This document shows, one piece after another, positions 1 through 10,621 of a stretch of 64,000 nucleotides of DNA (positions are counted from its first letter, which is position 1; each line of letters starts with the position of its first letter). The DNA comes from Euglena gracilis (Eukaryota; Euglenida; Euglenophyceae; Euglenales): the NCBI GenBank assembly GCA_039621445.1, contig CP154956.1:94430406-94494405 (forward strand), given 5' to 3'. The translations under genes were made by a program, and so were the position numbers. The notes under the pieces were generated by a model, which saw only the letters and a list, made by a program, of their open reading frames with translations, searched no databases and had not been told where the DNA came from.

Positions 1-3000
1 CAGAGCTTTGCCACACCACCCAATCTTGGGTGCGATCCCACACTACCTTGGCAGCCGGAGACTCGCCTAGTGGTACCGGAATTCTCCGGTACGTCCCAAC
101 CCATGGATGGCTATGGGAAAGCACTGGGGAGCTCCTCACTGCTGAGGATGTGCAGGCTATCGTTTTGCTCGGCTTCCAGGGGGTCACACCCTTGTGAGGC
201 AGTTCAACCATGTGCAACAATGTGTTGCAGATTGCGCAAACCGCAGTGAACAAAGTGCTTCAGTTTGACGAGGACAACCAGAAAACATGTCTTCACCAAG
301 CTGGAATACTGCTGGAATTGCTTGCAGGAGGTTGGCAAATATTGCCAGAGGAATTTCGAAAGTGCGGGTATTGACCTTGCAAAACTTTCGGGAAACATTT
401 GACAAAACGTGCCAACAACTCCCGCAAAAACTTCCGGCAAATTAGTGAATGCATGCATGAAGCGGAAACGCGGAAATGACATCTAGTGTCTGCACTTGCA
501 TGACTCACTACAGCAATTATCGGGACAAATGGAGTCCTGTTCATCCGCGTTGTTGCATTTGCAACAACAGTTGCATGCACAAGATTCCTCGTCTGCAACA
601 TCCAGTACTGGTGGATTTGTGTCTATGGACCACTTCACCACCCTATCCGCAACTTCCCATGAATCGCAACACCGCAATTTGCAGTTGTTCGATGAAACAG
701 AAAAGTTTCGACAATTCCAGTCACCAGCCAACGAGAATTTTGCTCCCCACACGTATGTGCGGCAGTTGGAGGAGCGACTTTCCCGTTTGGAGCAGAAAAC
801 CTGCTATTGTGACGTGAATCGGGTTGGATTATCCAATCTGAGCGCAAAAGTCGCGGAATTGGCACAATGGCAGGATTCCCTGCAGTTGCAGTTGCAATCC
901 GACATTGGCGGGATTTTCTCGGCCATTGCGGGTTTGCAACAAAGCTATTCCGCACTTTCCCACCGAGTTCCGGACATTAGCGGTATTCACACTGCTATTG
1001 GTGAACTCCAGACCCGGTATGCATCGGTGCCTACCAAAGTAACAAAAATGCAGTTTCTACGTGCAGGTTCCAGTTCCCGGATTACCGAGAACCCTGATTT
1101 CAAGGCATTTTATGACAAAATGCTCACTGGCAAACAGGAAACCTTGCAAGATTTCTGCAACAGCCTATTACGGCTTGAGTAATCGCTGAATCGGAATGCC
1201 CGATCCACGCAAGGTGAGATTACCAGGTTGGGTGAGCGAATTTCCGCGTTTTTGGATAAGCCACCACCCGGAAATTTGCCCGTGGGTACCACAACCGCGT
1301 TGTCGGATAACCCTGCACCGGTTGCACCCACCACCACATCAATCAAGGTGTAAACACCTTTGCAGATTCCCTCAAAAGCTGTAAAAGCATTAACGGGACA
1401 ACTTCAATTATTGGACGAGTCTCACGGAAAACTTGTCCAAGATGTTACCGGAATTTCCGAAAGGATTCCGCATTTGGACAACTTTTCCCGTTACCGCAAG
1501 CGTATTCGCGCTTTGGAGGATGAAGTTGACCGTATTTGCGGTCAACTACAGCTTGTCGAGCGTTTGGAGCAAAGTGTGCATGACTTGTCTGTGGGTTTGG
1601 ACAATGTGTCCAACCAACAGCGGGTTTAACACTGCAATTCGGCAGTACGCATTGCTGAAGATGCGCCAAATGTTCCAGAGTCGCGTTTCCATAACCCGAC
1701 TCTGGGTGCACATGCACCACCACCACCCGTGTCCCGAGTGTCACAATTCGCGATTCCGCGAAGTGTGCCGCCATTGGCCCTGTCCACAACCCAAACCCAG
1801 TTTTCGGATGAATTTCTCATTACGGGAACCGAATTTTCGGAAACCACGGCGATTCCGCCAAGTCTCCACCAAGAAATCCATCATTCCATGCTTGTGCATG
1901 GAATGAGCCAAACCCGTACACCGCGAGTGGGTCACATGTTGCATGTGCGACACACCCCACACCGGAGAGTCCCCGTATTACGGGCGACCAAAAGGGTTTG
2001 CGACCGGATAGTCGGTACCAGGATTCACCTTCACCATAAATTTCGCGATTCCGACAAGTATCCGGAAAGGATACGCTTGGTGCTCGAGCGTACCCAGGCC
2101 CAAAACCACAGAATACCACCGAGGGTCAATGGGTTTCTCAGAAAAACTTCAAGGGCACCATCGCAATCGCGAATAAAGTGAAACCCCAATGGGACGGTGA
2201 TCCAACCGCATGGAGACAGATTTCCCGGGACTGGGAATACTACTGGGCATTGAAAGGGCCAACCCAGGACACAAACCCGGAGGTTATCAAGATGGAATTC
2301 ATCCATTGCCTCCCAAGGGATGAGAAGGAGCGCGCGCGACAACTTGTGATTCGCTACCACGTTTCCTTTGATGACCTGGTGGAGCAATACGTTTCCACGA
2401 GTTCAAGTTTGGTCGCTAGGATTACCCTAGAGGCCAAGTGGCGGCAAGGCGACCCTCCCGGTCGCAAGTGGAAGTGCATTGACCTTTGTTAAATAGTTAG
2501 GACTTGCCCCTGAGGTGGATGAACTCAGCGGAAAGCAAATGCGCGAACAGTTTGATGCTGTTCTCATGCATTTCACGCCTAGCCTCATCAAGGATATCCA
2601 CCGTGAGGAGTTTGCGAGTCATCCAATGACTCTTGACCAACGCTGGACCTACGTTTCCAAGCAGTTGAAGCTATCACAGCTTCTTGGTCAGATTCAATCC
2701 GCGTAAAACGCACACCCAACCGCTGGATTACCGGCTGGTTCGGTGAACGCATTACAAAAATCACCGGTTTCACCCACTTCACCAACCACGGGATTGAGAA
2801 CGCGATATCCGCGTTCTTCGGACTAAGCCACGGATAAAGTGTGCTTTTTTTGCAACAAATCGGGACATATGTCTCGAGAATGTCCTAATCCTGAAGCGCG
2901 AAAGCGTATTCAGAGTCCGCGAGGCTCGACCTCATCAAGAGGTTCGGGTTCCTCCGCGTTTTCACGCCAATCGGGCAATTCACGGTCATCGGGTCCCTGT

Positions 3001-3570
3001 TCTGGCGGTATTAGCCCCCGGATCCCGTTCCGCGATGAGCGGAAACAGGGTACCCCTCGGAGTAGGTCACCTGGTGTCCCTGCCAAGAAGCGTGATTCTT
3101 ATCGCGAGACATCGCGATCGCGTTCGCGAAGCGAATCATCCTCTTCGTTATCCTCATCGGGAAAACCCCGATACACCGGTCATGGTCGACGGGATACCCG
3201 CTCACCACGACGGTTTGACGGGAAATCGGGAAACCGACCCCCCGTTACCCATAATCGCGACACAAATCCTGGTGTTCGCTTTGTGGATCGAGTGATCACC
3301 ACTCATCCAAATGTCCGCGTTCTCGTCCTCCCCGCCCTGGCCAACGTCATCGCGGTATGAATCGCGGTGACAAGGGTCAATCCTCCAACCGCCATAAAGT
3401 CGGTTTCAAGATATCTTGTTTGGAGGATGACACCCCTGTTGCAGGCAGGGAGGGGGATGAAACCACGGATACCGATTTCGACGAGGCCCGCATGGCGGTG
3501 CGCACGTTGAAATCCGTTTATACCTCGAAAAGGCCCATAGCCGGCTATTCGGCCGGTTCGGACCTGGAGT
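1..3570 (+). pseudogene. gag: gag of A1 (coiled-coil, capsid, zinc knuckle), broken
   Basis: Pieces in several frames match the long Gag of element B. A Gln/Leu-rich coiled-coil-like part is open at 496-1182 and 1360-1629. A capsid-like part starts at about 2178 (motif KPQWDGDPT) and continues at 2515-2706. A zinc knuckle of the CX2CX4HX4C type, CFFCNKSGHMSREC, lies near 2839-2885, followed by a Ser/Arg-rich tail. Stops interrupt the capsid at about 2490 and again at 2704, where element B keeps a sense codon. Gag would bind and package the element RNA. The unusually long N-terminal coiled-coil part is shared with element B, so it belongs to the family and is not an accident of this copy. Confidence 0.85.
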
Positions 3571-3610
3571 AGGGGAGCCCGAGGTCCGAGGGCACGGACC
3601 TCTGGGCTGA

Positions 3611-4510
3611 TGAACAGATGGAGGTAGGACCTGATCAACCCTGCCCATCTGCCTTTCTGGTTGGTACCCGGAAAATTTTCGGGTCCCCCACCCCCCACTC
3701 CAACTTTCCGCTGGGAATGTTGTGCAAAGTAGGAAAGGGTTCATGGGAAAGCTGGCAAGAAAACGTGTTTTCGCCACACCCTTCACTTTGCCTACCCCCC
3801 AATGGAACTTTTGGTCCAAGCGGAAATCAAAATCCAAAACTTTTGTGCAAAAGTCAAATTTCTCATTGACACCGGTTGTCGCATCGCACTACTTTTTCGG
3901 TTCGGGTTGACACCAACCCCCCTCTTGGTGCAAGCCAAGAAGCCGATCAACGTTACGACGGCTGACAACACCCCCATCTGCGGTGGTGACTTGGGATGCT
4001 TTTTGGACATACTCCTACCCCTCATCCACAAGCACCACTCACACCCCCCCCAACCGCAAAATTTTCCGGATACCTGGGGATATCACTCCGGAATCCATGG
4101 TTCTGACGTAATTCTGGGATACCCCTTTTTACGTCAGCACCGGCTGGTAGTGGATTGCCACTCCCACGGTTTGCGCACAACACCATTCTCTTCATTGCCC
4201 CCCAAACCCTCATCACCAGTGGCGTCAACCGCGACAGCCACCAATGTTTCCAAACCATTTTCAAAATTTTAAGCCCGTTACCAACAACACCAACCAACGT
4301 TTTCCACACCGGGTGTACCGATAAATTTCACCCCCTGCCCACTGACACACCAACTTCCGTTCCCCATGAGGCAGGGCAAGCGAGTCGCGGTACCCACCTC
4401 GTAACACTGGGTTACATGACGAAAGCCCAAAGGCCTAAAGTAATTACGGTGTCGAGTAGTCGCCCAGCTGCGCAAATACCCCATTTTCCAACAGATGTAT
4501 CACGGTAACT
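3611..4510 (+). pseudogene. Retropepsin-like protease region of A1
   Basis: An open frame at 3802-4272 carries the aspartic protease signature LIDTGC at about residue 26 (DTG catalytic triad) and the second conserved loop ILGYPFLRQ downstream, as in retropepsins of LTR elements. The enzyme would cut the Gag-Pol polyprotein. The frame ends at 4270, earlier than in element B, whose homologous ORF runs on through a Pro/Thr-rich linker, so this copy carries a premature stop. The domain lies between gag and RT, the normal place. Assignment of the protease is firm from the two motifs; activity is not expected. Confidence 0.85.
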
Positions 4511-4717
4511 ACATCTGTACACCCCCCAGCGCTACAAAGCGCATCCCAACATTTACACACACACACACCAGACCAACATGCGCGACTAGGACCGCTACTC
4601 CGACACTTCCTTCCAATGTGTGCACTGTAGGATAATTTCCACCAAGCCAGACTTCGATTGTGGATGTTTAGTCCAAACACCAACACTAATCATGATTTCG
4701 CGTAACCATACACTTGG

Positions 4718-5896
4718 TTGCGGTTCGCAATGCGCGACCGTACATCAAGTGCTCCAACAACGACGTATTGCCTTGTTGTTTGGGACCGCGAAATCCGTGT
4801 CACACACCTCCCCCATAATATGGACTGCGTATTAACCCATCCAACCCATCAACCTTTGGGAATGCCCCTAGGGAGTGTGGATGACACACCCTTGAGCTAT
4901 GTTTGCGGATCCCTGAATTGCGTTATCGCTTTTAAACCCGCGAACCAAATCGACACCTACGCGATGCGCGTATGGAACGCATTTAATTTTGTTCAATACC
5001 GTATTTTGGAGGAATGGTTCTCCAAAATCACGGCTTTGGCTGATTTCTTCGATTTGTCGTTGGAAATTGATGCGTTTTCACCAAAAGCGCATGTGCGCTT
5101 GTCGCGATATTGGTCGCGACATTCCAAAGCATTTCTTAAATTTTGGGGTGATACGGTGCTCTGGATGCACCCTCCCCCAAAACTTATCCCGAATGTGGTG
5201 GAGAAAATCCTCCGCGATGAAGCGCGAGGAGCTCTCCTCATACCCGTCAATCCGAATGCGGATTGGTTTCACCAACTATCCTATGTGAGTTTTCATTGGT
5301 GGGATTTACCCGCTGATGTACCCCTATTTGAGGATATTTTTGGTATATTATTACCACCTATTAAAGATATCATTTTTCGCGTTTGCTTCTTTGACGCATT
5401 CGGAATATCCGATTTGCGTGTGCCAAGATACCTTGGTACGCATGGGGATGCCACACCCTCCACGCAGATTTCTGCGGTCATTGAGAGTGCGGACCAGCAC
5501 CCCAAGTCTGCTGACTATTATTCGCCAATCACTCGCGAATTCCATGGTGTACTGGATAACCCAGTTTACGCCTGCAACATCGACCCCGCGATTCGCGGTC
5601 CGTTCGGTGTTTGCAAAATCGAGCTCAAGGATGGCGCTAAACCCATGCACCGGAAATTCTTCCGTTGTTCGGCTGAACGCGAACAAGCTGTCAACGAGAT
5701 GATTGAGAAGCTCAGACAGCGGAATTGGATTATCCCTTCCAAGAGCGAGTGGACATCACAAGCTTTCGTGGTGCCCAAACCTGCTGACCAGTCTGGTCAG
5801 AAGAAGTGGAGGCTGGTGCTGGATTACCGGTACCTGAATTCCCAACCCCTTCCCGTTACCGCTGATCGAGGATTTGATCACCAAACAATCCGATAA
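4718..5896 (+). pseudogene. pol: Pol segment: Dam-like domain followed by N-terminal RT
   Basis: This frame links protease and RT. Residues about 110-210 form a block with the signature DAFSPKAHVRLSRYWSRH and then LWMHPPPKLIPNVV and LLIPVNPNADWF. The same order of motifs appears in the minus-strand ORF at 48851-50499, where the core reads LWINPPF, the (D/N)PP(F/Y) box of DNA adenine methyltransferases. Here NPPF has become HPPP, so catalysis is doubtful. The C-terminal third is the start of reverse transcriptase (VPKPADQSGQKKWRLVLDYR). A short deletion just after YRYLN, relative to element B, shifts the frame, and the RT continues in the next entry. The methyltransferase relation is an inference from motif order. 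Confidence 0.75.
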
Positions 5897-7049
5897 CTGG
5901 TTGTGGTCAATCTTTGATCTAGAAGACGGTTTTCATCAGATGAATTTGCATCCTGATTCGCAACCGTACACGGCATTCGTGACATCCAAGGGTGTGTACC
6001 AATGGACAGTACTCCCCATGGGTGTTAAGAATGGCCCAGCCATGTTTCAACGCATGATCCAGTGGGTTTTGCGCGATTTACCGTTTGCTCTGGTGTACAT
6101 CGATGATGTACTGGTGGGACCCCAACCGTCATCCGCGAAATCGGGCGAGGATATCCTCGAACCGCATTATCGCGATGTGCGGGCGGTATTATCCGCGTTC
6201 AAAAAGCATTTGCTTTTTGTGAAGGGTTCCAAAATGCACCTGTTTCGCAAAACTATTAAGTTTTGCGGGCACATCCTGAGCAACGGGCAGCGTAAAGCCG
6301 CACCCAGTAAGATGGACGCCATTAAGAAACGGACTCCTGAGGTCATTAAGACCTTAACGCAGTTAAAGGGATTTTTGGGATTAGCCCAATATTGCTCTAT
6401 TTGCACGAAAGATTTCGCCAAGATCGCGGTACCCCTAACCCGACAGCTCAAAAATCGGACACCCGATAACGCAAAAGTCATTTGGGATGACCAAATGCGC
6501 GAGGCCTTGAATAAAATCAAGGACTTGCTCCTCGAGAACGTGGTTCTCGATATCGCGGATCCATACAAACCGTATGTCCTGGAGGTCGACAGCAGCGATG
6601 ACGCTGTTGGCGGGGTTCTTAGCCAGCATAATGCGGCAAATGAACTCCGACCTGTGGCTTTCTTCAGCAGGAAGCTACAGGGCGACAACGGGAAAGGACA
6701 GGTTAAATGGAGCATCCGCGAAAAGGAGACATATGCCATTGTGCTTACTCTCCAGAAATTACGCAGCTGGATAGCCAGCAGCCTGGTCCAGATACCCGTG
6801 TTGACGGATCATGAGAGCCTTCAACACTGGTATACCGAGGAGCTGAACAAGGACAGGTCATCGGTGGGCAGAAGATGCCGATTGCATGAGTTCTTTAGCC
6901 AGTTAAACTGGTGGTTATTTATAACCCAGGTCATACGCAAAAAGTTGCGGATCCGCTCAGCCGAGCCCCCTGGTATTACCCTGGGAACCCGGGTGAGGGT
7001 GATGCGACTTTTCATGGCATCCATGAGGCTGACAGGGTCACGCGAATAA
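5874..7049 (+). pseudogene. pol: Reverse transcriptase core and RNase H of A1
   Basis: The catalytic RT box is YIDDVLVG at about residue 75, preceded by FDLEDGFHQM and VLPMGVKNGPAMFQR, all typical of Ty3/gypsy RT. The palm and connection follow (GHILSNGQRKA, LKGFLGLAQYC), then RNase H beginning VLEVDSSDDAVGGVLSQ. The frame stays open through most of RNase H and breaks near 6900, where the tail reads into an inverted segment at about 7037. The product would copy element RNA into DNA in a cytoplasmic particle. The frame overlaps the previous one by a few bases only because of the deletion near 5850. Confidence 0.9.
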
Positions 7050-7228
7050 TCCCATTCGCGGAAAAATAGGGGCGTAGGAGTTTACGTACGCGTAATGCGA
7101 CGGGGACCGGCAGTGTGTCCACGCCGGCGCCTTCCACACAATGGTGAAATGACGATGCAGCCATATACCCGGGAAACGGGTAAGGAATCGAGCATGTTGT
7201 CCGTAGCGTCGCATCGACGTGCGAACTA
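7037..7228. other. Local inversion inside pol of A1
   Basis: Between RNase H and integrase, about 190 bases of A1 are the reverse complement of the matching segment in element B (33995-34460 without its inserted gag scrap). Outside the segment both copies run in parallel: GCTGAC before it and a stretch containing CCATTGTGAATAGACT after it. Inside, A1 reads GTCACGCGAATAATCCC on the strand where B has its complement. The inversion separates RNase H from integrase in A1 and is a second, independent reason why this copy is dead. Confidence 0.7.
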
Positions 7229-7249
7229 TATAGTACCATTGTGAATAGA

Positions 7250-8119
7250 CTCCGTAATGGTGAGTCCATAGAGAATTACTCTCTATCACCATTGCGACTT
7301 ATTTTCTGAAATGATTCTGGTTAGAAAATTGTATACCCCAAGACCTGGTTGATGATGTGATTTTGAGCTATCACAACCACGGTCACCCTGGGGCCCCCAT
7401 AGTGGGCCGCAGATACTGCACAACCCTGAGTGAGAAAGATTTATATTCGCGCTGTTTGCGAATTTCGCAACGGTGCCAAATTTGTCAGGCTGTGAAACCG
7501 CGCAGAGGTACCCCCCCTGGTACGATGTACTTTTTCCTCGTACCACCGGAAATTTTTACGTCCCTCTGCATGGATTTTCTCGAACTTGAACCTTGCAAAG
7601 GATCAGATGACAAAATTTACGATTACGTTTTTGTTGTCGTCTGTCGGCTGAGTGGGTACATAGTAGCCATTCCATGCCAGAAAGCAGGGTTGACAGCCCA
7701 AATTTTGGCATCTATATTCCTGGAGAAATGTATCTGCTTAACGGGTTTACCGAACGATATCGTGAGTGATCAAGATCACCTGATCTCCTCGCGGTTTTTC
7801 ACAACTTTGTGCGGTTTACTCAGCATTGAGCAGCATTTTTCCATTATATACCGCCCGAAAGGCAATGGTAGAGCCGAAGCAGCCGTGAAATCCGTCGTCA
7901 ATATGCTTCGCATTTCACTGGCTGACTCGGGTATGAATTGGTTTTCCGTTCTTCATTGGTATTTATTTTACATCAATACCTTTCCAGGGTTGGTATTACC
8001 ACACTCACTGTACAAAATTGTTTTCGGACGAGACCCTCCGGCCATAGGGGATATCCCCTCGGAAAGACCCGCCCGAAGTAAACTCAGCTGTGAAGCGTGG
8101 TTTGCAGAAGTGGAATCAA
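7250..8119 (+). pseudogene. pol: Integrase of A1, truncated at the 3' end
   Basis: The frame contains the second half of the HHCC zinc finger ([12 protein letters not shown]), then the DDE core: [18 protein letters not shown] and KGNGRAEAA, which supply the three acidic residues with 35 residues between the last two. The enzyme would insert the cDNA into the host chromosome. The chromodomain seen at the end of the element B integrase is missing here because the copy ends at about 8119 after WFAEVES. From there the same open frame reads into foreign DNA (to 8445), so its C-terminal part is not integrase. Confidence 0.87.
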
Positions 8120-8125
8120 AAATAG

Positions 8126-8397
8126 CAACACGTGGCAGACATCAAGAAATGCAAATTTTTCGTGAAAGAGGTGGAATTCTGTGGACACGTACTCGGTGGT
8201 GGACAACGAAAACCAGCACCTGGGAAATTGATGGCTTTGGAGAAATGGGAGGTACCAAAAACGGTCACAGCCCTGCGGGCATTTCTGGGATTCACGAACT
8301 ACTATGCCTCATATGTCCCAGGGTATGCGGAATTGGCTGCAGACCTAATGAAAAAACTGAAAGTGAAAAAGGGATCATACGCAAAGGGGTGCCGGCC
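8126..8397 (+). pseudogene. RT fragment of a different gypsy family
   Basis: A frame opening at about 8132 reads KKCKFFVKEVEFCGHVLGGG, then LRAFLGFTNYYASYVPGY. This is the RT connection segment of Ty3/gypsy elements, but clearly not of family A, whose equivalent reads GHILSNGQRKA and LKGFLGLAQYC. Its style fits element E (18491-21372), whose preserved part begins just downstream of this region of RT, so the scrap may come from that family. It is joined on the left to truncated A1 integrase and on the right, at 8441, to the duplicated gag/LTR block. It is a recombination scar with no function. Confidence 0.75.
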
Positions 8398-8675
8398 CCG
8401 AGAAACTGGAAACTCAGGGGCAGGCCCCACGGTTACAACACGTAGGTACCATGGGTGTGTGGCACATCACTGTTGTGCGAATTATGTGGTTGTGTTTCGT
8501 GATTCCGCGATTCGGATTGTAAGGGGTCGCGATTCCGCGATTCGGGGTGTGGTAACGTACCGGGGGGTACAAATCTCGTTGTTCTCCAACAAATAGGGGA
8601 ACCGTGGTAAATTACGCGTTTCGTATTCGCGATCCATGGCCAATAACCGGGTAGCGGTATGGCTCATACCGCGAA

Positions 8676-9182
8676 TCAGTCCCAATTCGCTGATTTCTTG
8701 TTGTAAAACCGGAGGATGCGCGGTTTTTGTGGTAAAAACCGGTTCTTCATCCGAAGATTCACCGTTATGGGGGGAATCTTATGTAGTGGCATAAACGGGC
8801 GATTGTAATCGCGGTTGTAGGCATGTTCATGATCATGTGCATACGTGGACTCTTGTAGGGAATGCGCATCCGAAGATGCTTGTAGGGGTACGCATACTGC
8901 GCTTTCGGAAGAATTGGCATTCAACGAACCGCGAATTTGACGCACAAAGTCGCGAGTTGGATGTCGGGCATCCGAAGATGGTTCGGTTGATGCGCGAACA
9001 GCGCGTTGTGAGCTGGAAGTCGCATTTTGACCACCGAAAACAGTGTTTTCATTGGCAAAGTGCGGAGGGTTGCGGAATTTTGCATGAATTTTATCCAAAC
9101 TCAACGCGAAATCTGGGATCGTTTGTTCCAGTGAACCAACCACTTGGAAAAGGTCCGAAATTCGTTCAACATCATACTGCTA
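8676..9182 (-). pseudogene. gag: gag-like N-terminal fragment next to an LTR, copy 1
   Basis: The minus-strand frame 9143-8676 reads VGSLEQTIPDFALSLDKIH followed by a Ser/Ala/His-rich stretch. It resembles the coiled-coil/linker part of family A Gag (LEQSVHDLSVGLDN) in composition and position, but is too diverged for certainty. It starts immediately inside the LTR end at 9219 without an intervening tRNA primer site, unlike element B. The same fragment, a little longer and open across the LTR border, is at 22562-23332. It has no start region or capsid here and is a remnant. Confidence 0.5.
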
Positions 9183-9218
9183 ACACTTAGTACGTTTTGC
9201 GGCACGACGGCAATTCAA

Positions 9219-10564
9219 TGTACGTCCAACCCTTTTCCTCGCTTTCGGCCTTCGGTGTGCAAGGTGAAAAGTTGGAGAAACAAAAGGGAAAATAAAATAA
9301 TATAAAAGTTGAAAGCCCTTTCCCCCAATTAAGAGGCAGACCACAAAGCAGGTGGAGAAAGCCCTATGGGCTACACAAAGAAATGCCAAGTGATTTGGCT
9401 GTCCGTTTCGGACTTCAAATGAAAACAAATCAAACTTGAAAATCTCGTCTTGAATGAAATACCAAAATGGAATAAAATGAGAATACCACCTGTGGAGAGG
9501 AGAACCAGAATAAGGTTTTGCTCTATAGAGCTAGGTATTCCTAATTCAGGCCGTTTGGCCATCTTTAGGAATACCACCTAGCATAGTACTGTGTATGTGG
9601 CTCAGAGCTATATCTGGCCGTAGGCTTATGCCTACATACACAGTACCATGGCCTTACGGCTTCCTGGTACACGTCCTCCTCCCAGGGCTATGCCTGATTT
9701 CCCTACTGGACCAGGCCAGTCGGAATGCCGGACATAGTCCTGGGGACGGGGACCTGTCACAAAGCTGTATGTGGCTTTTGGTTCTCCTGTCACCAGGGGT
9801 GTGGGAAGGAAGTTGCGAAATAACGCAATAACGCGCAAAAGAGGTTAACCGCTTATGCGGTGCCTACTTATTGCAGCAAAGGGGTGGAAGTGGATGAGCC
9901 CATTGGAAAATGGGGCTGGAAGGTTTCCATTCCAGAAAGTCCCATCCACCAAGTTTGGGGTGTGTCTATGACACGCGGGGAGGTCGCATTCCATAATCGG
10001 AAAAGATTGTAGGGTAGGGTGTGGAAGGGGGGGGCACCTGGCCAGTCATATCTGACCAGGGAGAAACACCTATTTACAAAACCAACTGCCGGCGACAGCG
10101 AGATTTTGCCCCGGGGGGGTAAAGGAGAGAGGAGTGGGGGGCTGGTCAAAAGTCCTTAGACAGAAGTTTTGCTGTCTGGCAGACTTATGGGGCCGAAAAG
10201 TGACAAGTTGGGAACTATTATTACGGTGTGCGCGCTGTGCGCTGTGCGTCTTCTTACTGGAGGCATATACCGCTGGGGAAGACTTCGCAACGCGGCGCGG
10301 ACACGATGTTGTCGATGGGGTATCCCCAGAGGCTTATACCTCGATAGACGGGCGATAGCCTAAAAGAGAGGTGGACCATATGCTAGTAAAAATACATAAT
10401 GGCAGATGTGCCTTGGATGGATACCAAATACAGGGCCTATAGGCCTGAATGTAAGGTCAGAACAGGATCCATGGACCTGTGGCCTGTAGGCCTGGGATAT
10501 CTATGGCACAGATGGCCATTTCCTGGGAGCCGGGGGTCTGATATCCCGAACGTAATCTCCTTCA
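9219..10564 (-). repeat. LTR of the B-type element, subfamily 1, copy 1
   Basis: On the minus strand the block would begin TGAAGGAGAT and end GACGTACA, so it has TG...CA ends. It shares its TGTACGTC terminus and several internal blocks (TACCACCTGTGGAGAG, CCCAGGGCTATGCC, CAACTGCCGGCGACAGC) with the LTRs of element B at 25693-26825 and 42288-42588, but other parts differ, so it is a second subfamily. It contains many short hairpins, for example GTAGGC-TTAT-GCCTAC at 9620-9635 and ACCGC-TTAT-GCGGT at 9848-9861, and a longer inverted pair TACTGTGTATG/CATACACAGTA around 9587-9646. The inner border is firm; the outer border at 10564 is inferred. Confidence 0.65.
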
Positions 10565-10621
10565 GGAGTTTCCCTCTCTCTTCACTGTCTCTTCACTCTC
10601 TTCACTGCCTTCCACCGTTTC
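10565..10621 (-). promoter_or_regulatory. Candidate polypurine tract
   Basis: On the minus strand this stretch is almost pure purine (repeats of GAAGAGAGTGAAGAGAC and GAGAGAGGGAAA) and lies between the end of D1 ORF2 and the start of the LTR. A polypurine tract upstream of the 3' LTR is where plus-strand DNA synthesis starts in LTR elements. The same tract is at about 24458-24515 in copy 2. The tandem GARGAGAGT units are longer than a normal tract. Confidence 0.45.

Larger units (their letters stand above)
1..8119 (+). mobile_element. Ty3/gypsy chromovirus-type element A1, truncated and decayed
   Basis: Gag, protease, Dam-like domain, RT, RNase H and integrase follow each other on the plus strand in the Ty3/gypsy order (RT before integrase). 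The copy enters the window inside gag and stops at about 8119 in the integrase C-terminal part, where an unrelated RT scrap begins, so neither LTR is present. The better preserved relative is element B (25693-42588, minus strand), which aligns over nearly the whole length. Compared with it, A1 has in-frame stops and frameshifts in gag, a short deletion before the RT core and a small inversion after RNase H. It is a dead copy. Family assignment is from motifs; the decay is seen directly. Confidence 0.9.
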
